DNA of 64,000 nucleotides from Dysgonomonas mossii (GTDB lineage: Bacteria > Bacteroidota > Bacteroidia > Bacteroidales > Dysgonomonadaceae), in contig NZ_SPPK01000001.1 of assembly GCF_004569505.1 (NCBI RefSeq), positions 620,001 through 684,000 of the forward strand, given 5' to 3'. Of the stretch, positions 15,196-23,780 are shown piece by piece. Positions within the stretch are counted from its first letter, which is position 1. Each line of letters opens with the position of its first letter. The notes beneath the pieces are model-generated. The model did no database searches. It had not been told where the DNA came from and was given only the letters and a program-made list of their open reading frames with translations. Position numbers and translations under genes: made by a program.

Positions 15196-15720
15196 TTAAT
15201 CAACGCCTATGATAAAACCGTTGGCAATAATAGAGCCTCCTTCTTCGAGCTGGATATTATAGCCCATGATTGGTTCGAGTATGCCTTCTATAATAGCAAT
15301 TCTATCCGAACCTGTACTCAGTATATCATAGAATTTTAAATAATCGCCCACATTGCATGATTTTACTGATGCATATTTGGGATTTTGAATTGTCATTTCC
15401 GGATCGATAGAAACCCAGCCTCTTTCGCTCCAGAAGGGATATTGAGAAGTAACAAGTACCTGCATCTTGTTTTCTAAGACGATGCGTGCTAATCTGTTGA
15501 ACATGATTTTGTCCACTCCTGTTACTTTTTTCTTTTCATATAAGTCTTTTGTGTAGTCGTAAGATAGAATAACGTCGCCCACAGTAACATCTTCCACTCC
15601 TTTTCTTAGATCGTCTCCCATTGTTATTTGAGTTCCTGTTGCAAGATAGTTTTGGGCATTAATACTCAGATTCAGTGCAAACAAAGAAAGAAACGTGAGT
15701 ATCAAAATGTTTGTTTTCAT
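15196..15720 (-). CDS. secreted, free-standing Hint-like (intein/hedgehog fold) protein
   Basis: 174 residues with a signal peptide (residues 1-22, ending SINAQ). The mature part follows the Hint block order. The N-block ATGTQITMGDDLRKGVEDVTV with VGDVILSYD spans about 26-55. A block B-like VLVTSQYPFWSERGW spans 88-102. A second VGD turn (NVGDYLKF) follows, and the C-block GYNIQLEEGGSIIANGF spans 153-169. The expected splice Cys before GT is Tyr25, and the TxxH histidine of block B is Tyr94, so autocleavage is probably lost. No toxin or extein is attached. The function is unknown; a binding domain is possible. It precedes the thioesterase gene in a likely operon. Confidence 0.65.
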   Translation of the reverse strand: MKTNILILTFLSLFALNLSINAQNYLATGTQITMGDDLRKGVEDVTVGDVILSYDYTKDLYEKKKVTGVDKIMFNRLARIVLENKMQVLVTSQYPFWSERGWVSIDPEMTIQNPKYASVKSCNVGDYLKFYDILSTGSDRIAIIEGILEPIMGYNIQLEEGGSIIANGFIIGVD

Positions 15721-15748
15721 AATTTTATGTTTTTGTGTAAAGTTTATG

Positions 15749-15782
15749 CAAAGATAGAAATATTTTGAATATCGGATTCAAA
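15749..15782 (-). promoter_or_regulatory. probable promoter of the Hint/thioesterase operon
   Basis: The minus strand reads TTTG (15779-15782), 22 nt, TATCTTTG (15749-15756), placed 29-36 bp before the ATG. The -7 box is a full match; the spacing is 3 bp longer than ideal. Confidence 0.55.
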
Positions 15783-15811
15783 ACTTAATATATATTGTGA
15801 AAACAAGCAGT

Positions 15812-17656
15812 CTATTCAACCGTTACCGATTTTGCCAAATTGCGCGGCATATCTACATCTCTGTTTTTATTTACAGCAATATGATAGGCAAGTAGTTGTA
15901 GGGGTATGACGGTTAATAAAGGGTCGAGGCATTCTATTGTCGTAGGTATTTCAATATAATGGTCGGCTATTGACTTCATCGTTTCATCGCCTTCGTTTAT
16001 TATGGCTATCACTTTGCCTCTTCTGGCCTTTATTTCTTGTATGTTGCTGACTACTTTGTCGTATATGGCACTATGAGTTGCAATCGTTACCACCGGCATC
16101 TCATTGTCTATGAGCGCTATTGGTCCGTGTTTCATTTCGGCTGCCGGATAACCCTCGGCATGTATGTACGATATCTCTTTTAGCTTGAGGGCCCCTTCCA
16201 AAGCTATAGGATAATTGTATCCACGACCGAGGTAAATAAAGTTTTGTGCATAAGTAAAGATATTGGATAGTTCCTTAATCTTTTCATTGCTTGATAAAAC
16301 TTTTTTTATTTTTGACGGAATAGACAGAAGCTCTTTGGTGATTTCTATATATTTTTCGTCCTCTATCACCTTTTTCTCTTTCGCAATAGTCAAGGCCATT
16401 AATATGAGGGTTGTAACCTGTGCTGTGAACGCTTTGGTCGATGCTACTCCTATTTCGTGTCCACAATGCGTGTATGAGCCCGAATTGGTGTTGCGAGGAA
16501 TTGATGATCCTACAACATTGCATACTCCATATACAAAAGCTCCGGCTTTGCGTGCCAACTCGATTGCTGCAAGTGAATCGGCAGTTTCTCCCGATTGAGA
16601 AATAGCGATTACGATGTCGTCGGCATAGATAACAGGATTTCTATATCTAAATTCTGAGGCATACTCTACTTCAACGGGAATGCGGCAAAACTCCTCGAAT
16701 AAGTATTCTCCTATTAGTCCGGCGTGCCATGAAGTTCCACATGCGATGATAATGATACGTCGTGCATTTATGAATTTTTCTTTATGGTCTATTATCCCCG
16801 ATAGAGTTATGTTCGTGCCTTCTATATTAATGCGCCCGCTCATACAGTTTTGGAGCGTATCAGGCTGCTCGAATATTTCTTTTAGCATAAAGTGCGGATA
16901 GCCGCCACGTTCGAGTTGGCTGAGATTCATTTCCAATTGTTTGATCTCTGGTGTTTTCTGTATGTTGGAGATCGTAATTATCTTAGGCTCTTTATCTCTT
17001 TTGAGTATAGCTATTTCTTCATCATCCAAATAAATAACCTTGTTGGTATACTCTATGATAGGAGAAGCATCTGATCCGATGAAAAACTCGCCATCACCAA
17101 TTCCGATAACTAGCGGGCTGCTTTTGCGTGCTGCAATTATCTGGTCGGGCTTTCCTTTTTCTATCACTGCTATGGCGTATGCACCTACTACCTGATTGAG
17201 TGCAATTTGAACTGCTGTAAACAGATCGCAATTATTTAAGCTTTTGATATATTCAATTAGCTGTACCAGTACTTCCGTGTCGGTACTGCTTTGAAAACTG
17301 TATCCGTTTTGTGTTAGCTGAGCCTTAAGTACTGCATAGTTTTCTATGATTCCATTGTGTATGAGGGCTAAAGATTCTGATTGAGAGTAGTGGGGATGTG
17401 CATTGCAGTTGCTCGGTTCGCCATGTGTGGCCCATCTGGTATGTGCTATGCCGATTGTGCCGGTTGTGTCTTTTCCTTTCGTATATTCCTCAAGGTGCTG
17501 TACTTTGCCTTTTGTTTTGTATACCGAAAGGTTGTCTTCGCTATTTATTATTGCTACTCCGGCACTGTCATAACCTCTATACTCTAGTCTATGTAAACCT
17601 TTTATCAAAATGGGGTAGGCTTCTCTAAAGCCAATATATCCTACAATTCCACACAT
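15812..17656 (-). CDS. glmS: glutamine--fructose-6-phosphate aminotransferase (isomerizing)
   Basis: This 614-residue enzyme makes glucosamine-6-phosphate from fructose-6-phosphate and glutamine, the first step towards UDP-GlcNAc for peptidoglycan and glycans. It begins MCGIVGYIG with the N-terminal nucleophile Cys2 of the glutaminase domain (TRWATHGEPSNCNAHPH, HNGIIENY). Two SIS isomerase domains follow (ACGTSWHAGLIGEYL, ISQSGETADSL, LGRGYNYPIALEGALKLKEI). The C-terminus is the invariant PRNLAKSVTVE with catalytic Lys609. Length is normal. It is transcribed alone from a promoter candidate at 17677-17684. I saw no glmS ribozyme, which is not expected in this phylum. Confidence 0.98.
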   Translation of the reverse strand: MCGIVGYIGFREAYPILIKGLHRLEYRGYDSAGVAIINSEDNLSVYKTKGKVQHLEEYTKGKDTTGTIGIAHTRWATHGEPSNCNAHPHYSQSESLALIHNGIIENYAVLKAQLTQNGYSFQSSTDTEVLVQLIEYIKSLNNCDLFTAVQIALNQVVGAYAIAVIEKGKPDQIIAARKSSPLVIGIGDGEFFIGSDASPIIEYTNKVIYLDDEEIAILKRDKEPKIITISNIQKTPEIKQLEMNLSQLERGGYPHFMLKEIFEQPDTLQNCMSGRINIEGTNITLSGIIDHKEKFINARRIIIIACGTSWHAGLIGEYLFEEFCRIPVEVEYASEFRYRNPVIYADDIVIAISQSGETADSLAAIELARKAGAFVYGVCNVVGSSIPRNTNSGSYTHCGHEIGVASTKAFTAQVTTLILMALTIAKEKKVIEDEKYIEITKELLSIPSKIKKVLSSNEKIKELSNIFTYAQNFIYLGRGYNYPIALEGALKLKEISYIHAEGYPAAEMKHGPIALIDNEMPVVTIATHSAIYDKVVSNIQEIKARRGKVIAIINEGDETMKSIADHYIEIPTTIECLDPLLTVIPLQLLAYHIAVNKNRDVDMPRNLAKSVTVE

Positions 17657-17676
17657 ATTGTTTTTTTATTTGGCTG

Positions 17677-17684
17677 TAAAGATA
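17677..17684 (-). promoter_or_regulatory. -7-like element TATCTTTA upstream of glmS
   Basis: TATCTTTAC on the minus strand, about 20 bp before the glmS ATG. It differs from the consensus TAnnTTTG only in the last base; the same variant precedes three other genes in the window. Confidence 0.4.
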
Positions 17685-17798
17685 TATATAGTATTGTTAA
17701 AAATATTGTTTCCAAATATTAAAAACGTTAATATTAACATAAATATATTTTACGGGTTTAATAAAATATAAATACATACTAGACTTGAGTAATTTGTA

Positions 17799-17806
17799 TA
17801 TATTTG
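17799..17806 (+). promoter_or_regulatory. -7 element TATATTTG of the double TonB-C gene
   Basis: It matches TAnnTTTG 20 bp before the ATG at 17827. A transcript starting near 17813 would exclude the upstream TTG at 17785 as a start codon. Confidence 0.5.
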
Positions 17807-17826
17807 TTTGTAAAAAAGAGCCAAAA

Positions 17827-18678
17827 ATGAAATTTGTACATACTGCCTTACTTATATTCTTGTTTTGTATATTAACCCCTGTTTATTCACAGAAGGCTAT
17901 TACTGCAAAGCTTTTGACAAAAGAAACATCGTCATTAAATGGTGTTATTCCTCCTCTCTATAAGGATGGCGAGAAGGCGTTATACGAATTTTTAGAGACT
18001 AATATAAAATATCCTCCTATTTTGATAAAAATAAAGATGGAAGGGGATCTGGAATTGAAGTTCAACGTAGCTAAAGATGGAAGTGTAAAAGATGTAGAAA
18101 TAGTAAGAGGATTTGATCCGGATGCAGATGACGAGGTTATACGTGTTTTGCAAGCGATGCCCAAATGGTCGCCTGCCTTGCTTGATGGTAATCCTGTGGA
18201 TTTCACTCAGCATCTTTCTGTCACTTTCAAGTTGACCGATGCGTTAATAGCACAAGCAAAGGAACAGCCTAAAAACGAAGAGCAGAAATTAACAAATGAG
18301 TCATCTTTGGTAATGATTCCGACAGATACCTTGACACAGATAGAAGAAAAACAGATTGTTCAAGAGTCTGACTCTTTAAACACTGATCCTCAATATCCGG
18401 GAGGGCAGGAGGCACTAGATACTTACTTGAAGACTAATATGAAATATCCGAAGCGTGCCATTAAATATGGAATAGAAGGTCGGGTTATATTTAATATAGA
18501 GGTGTCGGCAGAAGGTGAGATATCAAAGATATGGTTGTTTAAAGGCGTGTTTCCGGATTGTAATGAAGAAGCTTATTATTTGATAAAGAAAATGCCTAAA
18601 TGGATTCCCGGATTGAAAGATGGGGTGCCTGTCACAAAGCAGGTGATGTTGCCTATTTCATTTGAATTACCTAAATAG
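17827..18678 (+). CDS. secreted protein with two TonB C-terminal domains
   Basis: The chosen ATG at 17827 gives 283 residues starting MKFVHTALLIFLFCILTPVY, which looks like a cleaved signal peptide (YSQ) rather than a TonB anchor. Two TonB_C-type domains follow. The first contains KYPPILIKIKMEGDLELKFN and AMPKWSPALLDGNPV. The second contains KYPKRAIKYGIEGRVIFNIE and KMPKWIPGLKDGVPV, the usual pattern of a proline, G.V...F.V strands and a W.P...G.PV end. A Glu/Lys/Thr-rich linker joins them. Canonical TonB transduces ExbBD energy to outer-membrane receptors; without an anchor or ExbBD genes, that role is doubtful. It may instead bind receptors or substrates in the periplasm. Confidence 0.8.
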   Translation: MKFVHTALLIFLFCILTPVYSQKAITAKLLTKETSSLNGVIPPLYKDGEKALYEFLETNIKYPPILIKIKMEGDLELKFNVAKDGSVKDVEIVRGFDPDADDEVIRVLQAMPKWSPALLDGNPVDFTQHLSVTFKLTDALIAQAKEQPKNEEQKLTNESSLVMIPTDTLTQIEEKQIVQESDSLNTDPQYPGGQEALDTYLKTNMKYPKRAIKYGIEGRVIFNIEVSAEGEISKIWLFKGVFPDCNEEAYYLIKKMPKWIPGLKDGVPVTKQVMLPISFELPK

Positions 18679-18754
18679 AAAATAACTCTCATGTGAACTA
18701 ATTTAACTTTTCATTGTTTTATATCTGTAATGTAAATAGTAACAGTATATATTG

Positions 18755-19165
18755 ATGAAAACATTAGAACGTAATACAGATTTAGGACTACTTATTCTAA
18801 GATTAAGTGTGGGTATATTAATGCTCTTGCATGGGATAGCTAAATTATCACATGGGGCAGGAATGATAGAACAAATGGTAAAGGGTGCAGGACTACCTTC
18901 TTTTATCGCTTATGGAGTGTATGTTGGAGAGATTATAGCACCTTTGTTTATAATTTTCGGATACGGTACACGTGTTGCTGCAGCGATATTTGTATTTAAT
19001 ATGTTGGTTGCAGTTTCGCTCGCTCATAGCGGTGATGTATTCTCGCTAAATGAGACCGGAGGCTGGATGCTGGAATTGCAAGGATTGTACTTCTTTGGGG
19101 CTTTGGCTTTAGTGTTTACCGGTGGTGGCAAATATGCTCTTAGTAAAAAGCATATCTGGGATTAA
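18755..19165 (+). CDS. DoxX-family membrane protein
   Basis: 136 residues from the ATG at 18755 (a TTG lies directly before it). Four hydrophobic helices fit DoxX: LGLLILRLSVGILMLLHGIA, the region with FIAYGVYVGEIIAPLFIIFG, RVAAAIFVFNMLVAVSLAHS and LYFFGALALVFTGGG. The motif LHGIAKL near the first helix and the GKYALSKK end are typical. DoxX/SURF4-type proteins include thiosulfate:quinone oxidoreductase subunits and redox-stress proteins, but most are uncharacterised. It is monocistronic with a terminator directly downstream. Confidence 0.88.
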   Translation: MKTLERNTDLGLLILRLSVGILMLLHGIAKLSHGAGMIEQMVKGAGLPSFIAYGVYVGEIIAPLFIIFGYGTRVAAAIFVFNMLVAVSLAHSGDVFSLNETGGWMLELQGLYFFGALALVFTGGGKYALSKKHIWD

Positions 19166-19185
19166 AAGAGAAAGATATTTTTTGT

Positions 19186-19222
19186 AAAGCATGAGGCTAG
19201 TCTATAGTCTCATGCTTTTTCT
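19186..19222 (+). terminator. intrinsic terminator after doxX
   Basis: A 10 bp stem AAAGCATGAG/CTCATGCTTT with a 13 nt loop is followed by a T-rich tail. Confidence 0.85.
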
Positions 19223-19237
19223 TTTTATATAAAATAT

Positions 19238-19245
19238 TATCTTTG
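19238..19245 (+). promoter_or_regulatory. -7 element TATCTTTG upstream of the DUF418 gene
   Basis: A full match to TAnnTTTG 66 bp before the ATG at 19312; no clear -33 box. Confidence 0.45.
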
Positions 19246-19311
19246 TCGCATCATGCAGAGAGTGCAATTTTGTATTTCGAATTTTAATACCAAAAAACAT
19301 ATTTTAGAAAA

Positions 19312-20487
19312 ATGACAAAAAGTGTCCACCGTATTGATGTTGCCGATGCCCTGAGAGGTCTTTCGGTACTAGGCATAGTGTTAGTACATAGCCTCGAAAA
19401 CTATAATCTTTTCAATTTTACTCCGATAGATGCTCCATTTATGAAGTTTTTGGATTCGGTTCTGTTTGATTCTACCTTTTTTATTTTTGCAGGAAAAGCT
19501 TATGGTATATTTGCCTTATTATTTGGCTTTAGTTTTTTTATTCAAGATAATAATCAGTTGAAAAGAGGTAACGATTTTCGCCCTCGTTTTTTATGGCGTT
19601 TAGTTTTACTTTTTGTTTGGGGAATGATCAATTCTCTTTTCTATACAGGCGATGTTCTGGTGATGTTTTCACTCATTGGTATTGTGCTTATATTAACAGC
19701 GCGTTTGTCTACCAAGACTGTATTGATTATAGCTACAATCTTTATTCTTCAGCCTATAGAGTGGGGGCGGGTGATATATGCTTTGGTTAATCCGGACTAT
19801 GTAATGGGCGAAAGTATGGTAGGATACCATTATGGTAAGTTAAATCCTATCTTGATAGATAAATCGGCAAGTTTGAGTGAGATATTTAATGTAATGTTGC
19901 ATCATGGAGAATGGGGCAGCTTTATGTGGGCATGGGAAAATGGACGTTTTTGTCAGGTTGCCGGACTTTTCTTGTTCGGAATGCTTATAGGGCGTACAGA
20001 ATTTTTCCTTCATCCCGAAACCAATATGCGCAAATGGGTTCGTATGCTAATTCTTGGAGTTGTTTGCTTTTTCCCTCTCAAGGGGCTGACTCTTATGCTT
20101 CCGGGCTTTATTGAAAATAAAGCAGTTTTAGAGCCTTTGGGTATAATAGTTCAATCTTTTGCCAATGTTTCATTTCTGTTTTTCCTTGTATCATTAGTCC
20201 TTATTGTTTATTATTCTACTGAAAAAGGGCAATCCTTATTAAGAAAGTTGATACCTTATGGTAAAATGAGCCTTACCAATTATATAACTCAATCTTTGCT
20301 CGGTGGAGCTATATTTTACAGTTGGGGACTTGGTTTATCTGTGAGTATAACAATGTCTTTTCTCATCGGAGTAGGAATATTTATAGTACAATATATATTC
20401 TCTTGTTGGTGGATGAAAAACCACAAGCATGGGCCTCTGGAATATATCTGGAAAAAGGCAACGTGGATTGGATCAAAGAAAGATTAA
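19312..20487 (+). CDS. DUF418 domain membrane protein (intact copy)
   Basis: 391 residues with about ten membrane helices. The N-terminal signature RIDVADALRGLSVLGIVLVH and a later AGKAYGIFALLFGFSFFIQD belong to the YeiB/DUF418 region, which is related to acyltransferase-3 type membrane proteins. The C-terminal DUF418 core holds LIPYGKMSLTNYITQSLLGG, then WWMKNHKHGPLEYIWKKATW. Members are often near transporters and are suspected transporters or acyl-transfer proteins; the function is unproven. A paralogue at 44760 has the same architecture but carries a stop codon. Confidence 0.9.
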   Translation: MTKSVHRIDVADALRGLSVLGIVLVHSLENYNLFNFTPIDAPFMKFLDSVLFDSTFFIFAGKAYGIFALLFGFSFFIQDNNQLKRGNDFRPRFLWRLVLLFVWGMINSLFYTGDVLVMFSLIGIVLILTARLSTKTVLIIATIFILQPIEWGRVIYALVNPDYVMGESMVGYHYGKLNPILIDKSASLSEIFNVMLHHGEWGSFMWAWENGRFCQVAGLFLFGMLIGRTEFFLHPETNMRKWVRMLILGVVCFFPLKGLTLMLPGFIENKAVLEPLGIIVQSFANVSFLFFLVSLVLIVYYSTEKGQSLLRKLIPYGKMSLTNYITQSLLGGAIFYSWGLGLSVSITMSFLIGVGIFIVQYIFSCWWMKNHKHGPLEYIWKKATWIGSKKD

Positions 20488-20506
20488 ACGTTTGTATTGA
20501 TATAAA

Positions 20507-20551
20507 AAATAAAACCTCAAAAGCAGAATGAAGCTTTTGAGGTTTTATTTT
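20507..20551 (+). terminator. intrinsic terminator after the DUF418 gene
   Basis: An 18 bp stem (AAATAAAACCTCAAAAGC and its complement) with an 8 nt loop. A- and T-rich ends on both sides make it bidirectional for the convergent genes. Confidence 0.92.
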
Positions 20552-20569
20552 AGGTTTGTATGATATTCT

Positions 20570-21046
20570 CTAATTCGAGGGTTTCAACCCTTTTTCGAAA
20601 ACTTCTGTAATTGTAGCTTCTATGATCTTGCTTTCACTGATTTTTAAATCTTTTGCAATTTGGCTTTTCAAATCAGATTGAACGTAAATCAAAGGATCTT
20701 CGCAAATTACTTTCTTTAATCCCCTTGAGTCATCCAGTGTTGCATAATCTTTATCCTGCATTTTATATTTACCTTTTAGCGGGTCTGCGAAATTAAGATA
20801 ATAATAATAGGTCTTATCATTCTTAAATTCATAGCTTGTATGCTCGGATATTACATTTTGTTTGATGTATTCTTCAACTTTTGCTTTTAACGCCGGGTCT
20901 GTGACGGAGATATCAACTTTTGTTGCTGTATATATCCAATGCCCTTCTATGGTGCTTGTAGGTGGGTTTTCGTCTCCATCACAAGACAGCATAAAGAGAC
21001 CTATAGAAAAGGCCATCAGTATATATGTTAAAAATTTCGCTTTCAC
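20570..21046 (-). CDS. hypothetical lipoprotein
   Basis: 158 residues with a lipoprotein signal peptide ending in the lipobox MLSC (Cys22), followed by DGDENPP, typical for lipoproteins exported to the outer membrane. The rest holds IEGHWIYTATKVDISV, then a helical stretch and DKTYYYYLNFADPLKGKYKM, reminiscent of lipocalin-like small lipoproteins of Bacteroidota. I do not recognise a named family. It is monocistronic, convergent with the DUF418 gene. Confidence 0.7.
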   Translation of the reverse strand: MKAKFLTYILMAFSIGLFMLSCDGDENPPTSTIEGHWIYTATKVDISVTDPALKAKVEEYIKQNVISEHTSYEFKNDKTYYYYLNFADPLKGKYKMQDKDYATLDDSRGLKKVICEDPLIYVQSDLKSQIAKDLKISESKIIEATITEVFEKGLKPSN

Positions 21047-21229
21047 AGCTTTAATATTAATAATAATTTACAAATGTACATATATTAAACGTAAAAATAG
21101 CTAAAATGTTGCATCTTTTTCGATAAAAAATCGGACAAAAAGATTTATCCGATTTCTTAACACCAAACTTATTATCTATTATCATTCAGTAGGTAATGCA
21201 TCTTTTATATAAGATGTTCTATTATGACT

Positions 21230-22735
21230 TCAATCAATAGTAAAATTGTAAAAACAACGATTATAACCATATCTGTTTATATTTATATTGAAATCTTTAT
21301 AAGATCTGTTTAAGGGATATTCTTTTATAACTTTCTTATCACGTGGCGTTTTTATCACAATCTCAAACGTTTCTAAACTCCATGGATTTGAATTTGTATG
21401 CCATGTAGGATTAATCGTTAATAAAGAATCAGTCAGGGTGTAATCTAAGTGTAAATCTTCAACTTTTCTTTTAGCCGTCATTTCATTGTCTGCGAAATTC
21501 TTCTTATGTATTTCAATTACATAATTAGTTAATGTTGTATCCACACTGGTTTGTATCGAAGGTAACACACACAGCTTTTTATTGTCCGAAGATCCGGTAT
21601 ATAAAACAAATGGATTGTTCGGTTGTGATTCTGCGCTTAAATATTCGCTACCCAATTTTACGTATAGGGAATCTGAGGTTGTATTTGCATCTACACTCTC
21701 AACAGCTTCCGCAGTGTGACGATGGTTTAATCCGAATTTAAATCCGGTATTTCCTAAATAAAAAGAAGCCCCTAACCATAATACAAATCCTATAACAAAA
21801 CTTATTAATGTCTGAGTTGTAAATGGAGATCTTTTCAAGATTTTAATCATTAGAGATAGTAGCCCCATTAGTGGAATTAAAGATGCTAATAAGAATGCAA
21901 TCTTTAAATTAATCGAACTTAATCCTAATAGTATAAGATAATTATTCAGACCTAGGATTGTTGTGTCAAAATACAACCAAATAAAGGAACCAATCATCGC
22001 AATGATGATGAGAAACAAGATTACAGCTAAAATACCAATGAATACATTCACAAGAATACCTATTGCCGAAGCCAAGGAGCTACCTTTATATTTTCGGGCT
22101 GATTGAGTCCGGTCTTCTTCAATATTTGAAATAGAAGGATCCGATCCGGTCATTGATAGTTTTTGCTTGAAAGAGTGAGCCGCAGGCATTACTGCCCATA
22201 GTATACCATATATCAACACTATCACCATACATGACGGACCTTTGTGCATGAAGAATAATAAGAAAAGGAATATTCCCGAGAATATAAGACGCATGATAGT
22301 TGTGTCTATTCTGAAATAGTGCCCCAATCCGCTACACACTCCACCAATAAATTTGTTGTCAGTGTCTCTGTATAGCTTTTTCTTGAACAAATCTTGTGTG
22401 TCGTCGGTTGCATAGTCTGATTTACCAAACGATTTCTTTTCAGAATCTTCTTCAGTGTATTCTTCTTGCGGAGCATCGTCAAAGTCTTTTGGGCTTCCCA
22501 TAATTTTTATAATATCCAACGCATCCGCCATAGATACGACCCCATCAGCCGAGCTTACACGCATTTGTAATAATTCGCTCAAACGAAGTTCGATGTCAGA
22601 TATGATTTCTCCCGATTCTGAATTCTTTTCAAAATGCCTTCTTAAGGCTTTCAGGTAATCGTCGAGGACACGGAATGCATCTTCTTCGAGATTGAAAGCT
22701 AAACCTCCTATGCTAACTCTAATTGTTGGTTTCAT
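21230..22735 (-). CDS. PspC-domain membrane protein, long form
   Basis: 501 residues. Residues 1-90 form an N-terminal domain (MKPTIRVSIGGLAFNLEEDA) shared with the short PspC protein upstream. A PspC domain follows at about 120-185 (KLYRDTDNKFIGGVCSGLGH, with TIMRLIFSGIFLFLLFF). Four further membrane helices come next (about 230-340). The C-terminal 150 residues are soluble and beta-rich, probably extracytoplasmic. PspC proteins sense envelope stress in other phyla. It is third in an operon with a short PspC and a PadR regulator, a conserved Bacteroidota arrangement; the ATG lies 12 nt after the padR stop. Confidence 0.88.
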   Translation of the reverse strand: MKPTIRVSIGGLAFNLEEDAFRVLDDYLKALRRHFEKNSESGEIISDIELRLSELLQMRVSSADGVVSMADALDIIKIMGSPKDFDDAPQEEYTEEDSEKKSFGKSDYATDDTQDLFKKKLYRDTDNKFIGGVCSGLGHYFRIDTTIMRLIFSGIFLFLLFFMHKGPSCMVIVLIYGILWAVMPAAHSFKQKLSMTGSDPSISNIEEDRTQSARKYKGSSLASAIGILVNVFIGILAVILFLIIIAMIGSFIWLYFDTTILGLNNYLILLGLSSINLKIAFLLASLIPLMGLLSLMIKILKRSPFTTQTLISFVIGFVLWLGASFYLGNTGFKFGLNHRHTAEAVESVDANTTSDSLYVKLGSEYLSAESQPNNPFVLYTGSSDNKKLCVLPSIQTSVDTTLTNYVIEIHKKNFADNEMTAKRKVEDLHLDYTLTDSLLTINPTWHTNSNPWSLETFEIVIKTPRDKKVIKEYPLNRSYKDFNININRYGYNRCFYNFTID

Positions 22736-22747
22736 TGTTATCAGATT

Positions 22748-23083
22748 TTATTTATTTCTAATATTGTCTATTACTCTTACCAGATCAGTCCAAGCGCCAT
22801 CCAATTCTCCTAATACGGCATTTCCTTTTTCTGTGATTGCATAATATTTGCGGGGTGGCCCTTGTGTCGATTCTTCCCATCTGTAAGAGAGTAGTCCTTG
22901 ATTTTTTTGTCGGGTAAGTAACGGATATAATGTTCCTTCAACTACAATCATCTCCGAATCTTTCAGTTCATTTATTATATCTGATACGTATGCGTCTCCT
23001 TTAGATAGAATACTGAGGATACAATATTCTAATATGCCCTTACGCATCTGAGCCTTTATATTGTCTACATTTATAGTTTCCAT
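22748..23083 (-). CDS. PadR-family transcriptional regulator
   Basis: 111 residues from the ATG at 23083; a TTG immediately after the previous stop is a less likely start. The winged-helix features are MRKGILEYCILSILSKGDAY, VVEGTLYPLLTRQKNQGLL and SYRWEESTQGPPRKYYAITE, the classic PadR wing with PPRKYY. A short C-terminal helix (LDGAWTDLVRVIDNI) serves dimerisation, so it belongs to the small PadR subfamily. It is sandwiched between two PspC genes and probably represses this operon; a palindrome over the promoter (23760-23780) is a candidate site. Confidence 0.92.
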   Translation of the reverse strand: METINVDNIKAQMRKGILEYCILSILSKGDAYVSDIINELKDSEMIVVEGTLYPLLTRQKNQGLLSYRWEESTQGPPRKYYAITEKGNAVLGELDGAWTDLVRVIDNIRNK

Positions 23084-23092
23084 ATTGTTCAA

Positions 23093-23671
23093 TTATTTGT
23101 GTTGTGATGTAAATCTTCTAATGTTTTCGGCTGTCGGAGCATAACCTCTCAGCTCCAGCTTCTGAGCTACACTTATAGCTCTAGGCATTACAATCCAAAG
23201 AACACAGTATACAAGGATGGCGGTACCATACAAGAAAGAAGTAGCTGCAAAAATCACCCTGATGATAGTTACGTCGATACCAAGGTATAGCGCTAACCCG
23301 CTACATACACCTGATACCATTTTTTCGTCAATATCTCTATACATGCGTTTATCTCCTCTTGTATATTCTTTATCTGAGCTTTTATAATTTTTATATTCAG
23401 TTTCCTGTTCTGACGATTTAGAGTCTACTTCGCCTAAATGGTCTATTACTGTTTGTACTTGTTTCATGTCTACAACTTGATTTGAATATTTCATTTCTTT
23501 TTGCAATATCTCAGCTACACGAGCTTCAACATCTTCCATTACTTCACGAGCTTCCTGTTTGTCTGGAATAGTTTCTTCGAATCGTTTCAGATAATCTTTT
23601 AATCTGAAATATGCATCGTCTTCCATTGTGAAATTGATGCCTCCTATACTTACTTCAATAACCTTTTTCAT
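23093..23671 (-). CDS. PspC-domain protein, short form
   Basis: 192 residues, first gene of the PspC-PadR-PspC operon. The N-terminal domain (MKKVIEVSIGGINFTMEDDA, EARVAEILQ) matches that of the long PspC. The PspC domain is at about 105-170 with KRMYRDIDEKMVSGVCSGLA and VTIIRVIFAATSFLYG, then a second hydrophobic helix with ILVYCVLWIVMPRA. A short polar tail ends it. The N-terminal domain is probably cytoplasmic; two membrane helices anchor the protein. The padR ATG lies 9 nt downstream of the stop. Confidence 0.9.
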   Translation of the reverse strand: MKKVIEVSIGGINFTMEDDAYFRLKDYLKRFEETIPDKQEAREVMEDVEARVAEILQKEMKYSNQVVDMKQVQTVIDHLGEVDSKSSEQETEYKNYKSSDKEYTRGDKRMYRDIDEKMVSGVCSGLALYLGIDVTIIRVIFAATSFLYGTAILVYCVLWIVMPRAISVAQKLELRGYAPTAENIRRFTSQHK

Positions 23672-23738
23672 ATTTTAGACTATTTGTTTTTTTGTATTCT
23701 ATTACCTAATATTATCCTATACAATGTTGTTTGTAATG

Positions 23739-23770
23739 CAAATATATAAATAAATATAAGTACCATGCAA
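23739..23770 (-). promoter_or_regulatory. probable promoter of the PspC-PadR-PspC operon
   Basis: The minus strand reads TTG (23768-23770), 21 nt, TATATTTG (23739-23746). The -7 box is a full match, located 68 bp before the first ATG. Confidence 0.5.
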
Positions 23771-23780
23771 TACATAGTAC
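23760..23780. promoter_or_regulatory. candidate PadR operator
   Basis: Palindrome GTACCATG, CAATA, CATAGTAC (7 of 8 pairs symmetric) overlaps the -33 region of the operon promoter. PadR-family sites commonly contain ATGT/ACAT half-sites; TATGTATTGCATGG on the minus strand is a loose fit. Confidence 0.45.
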
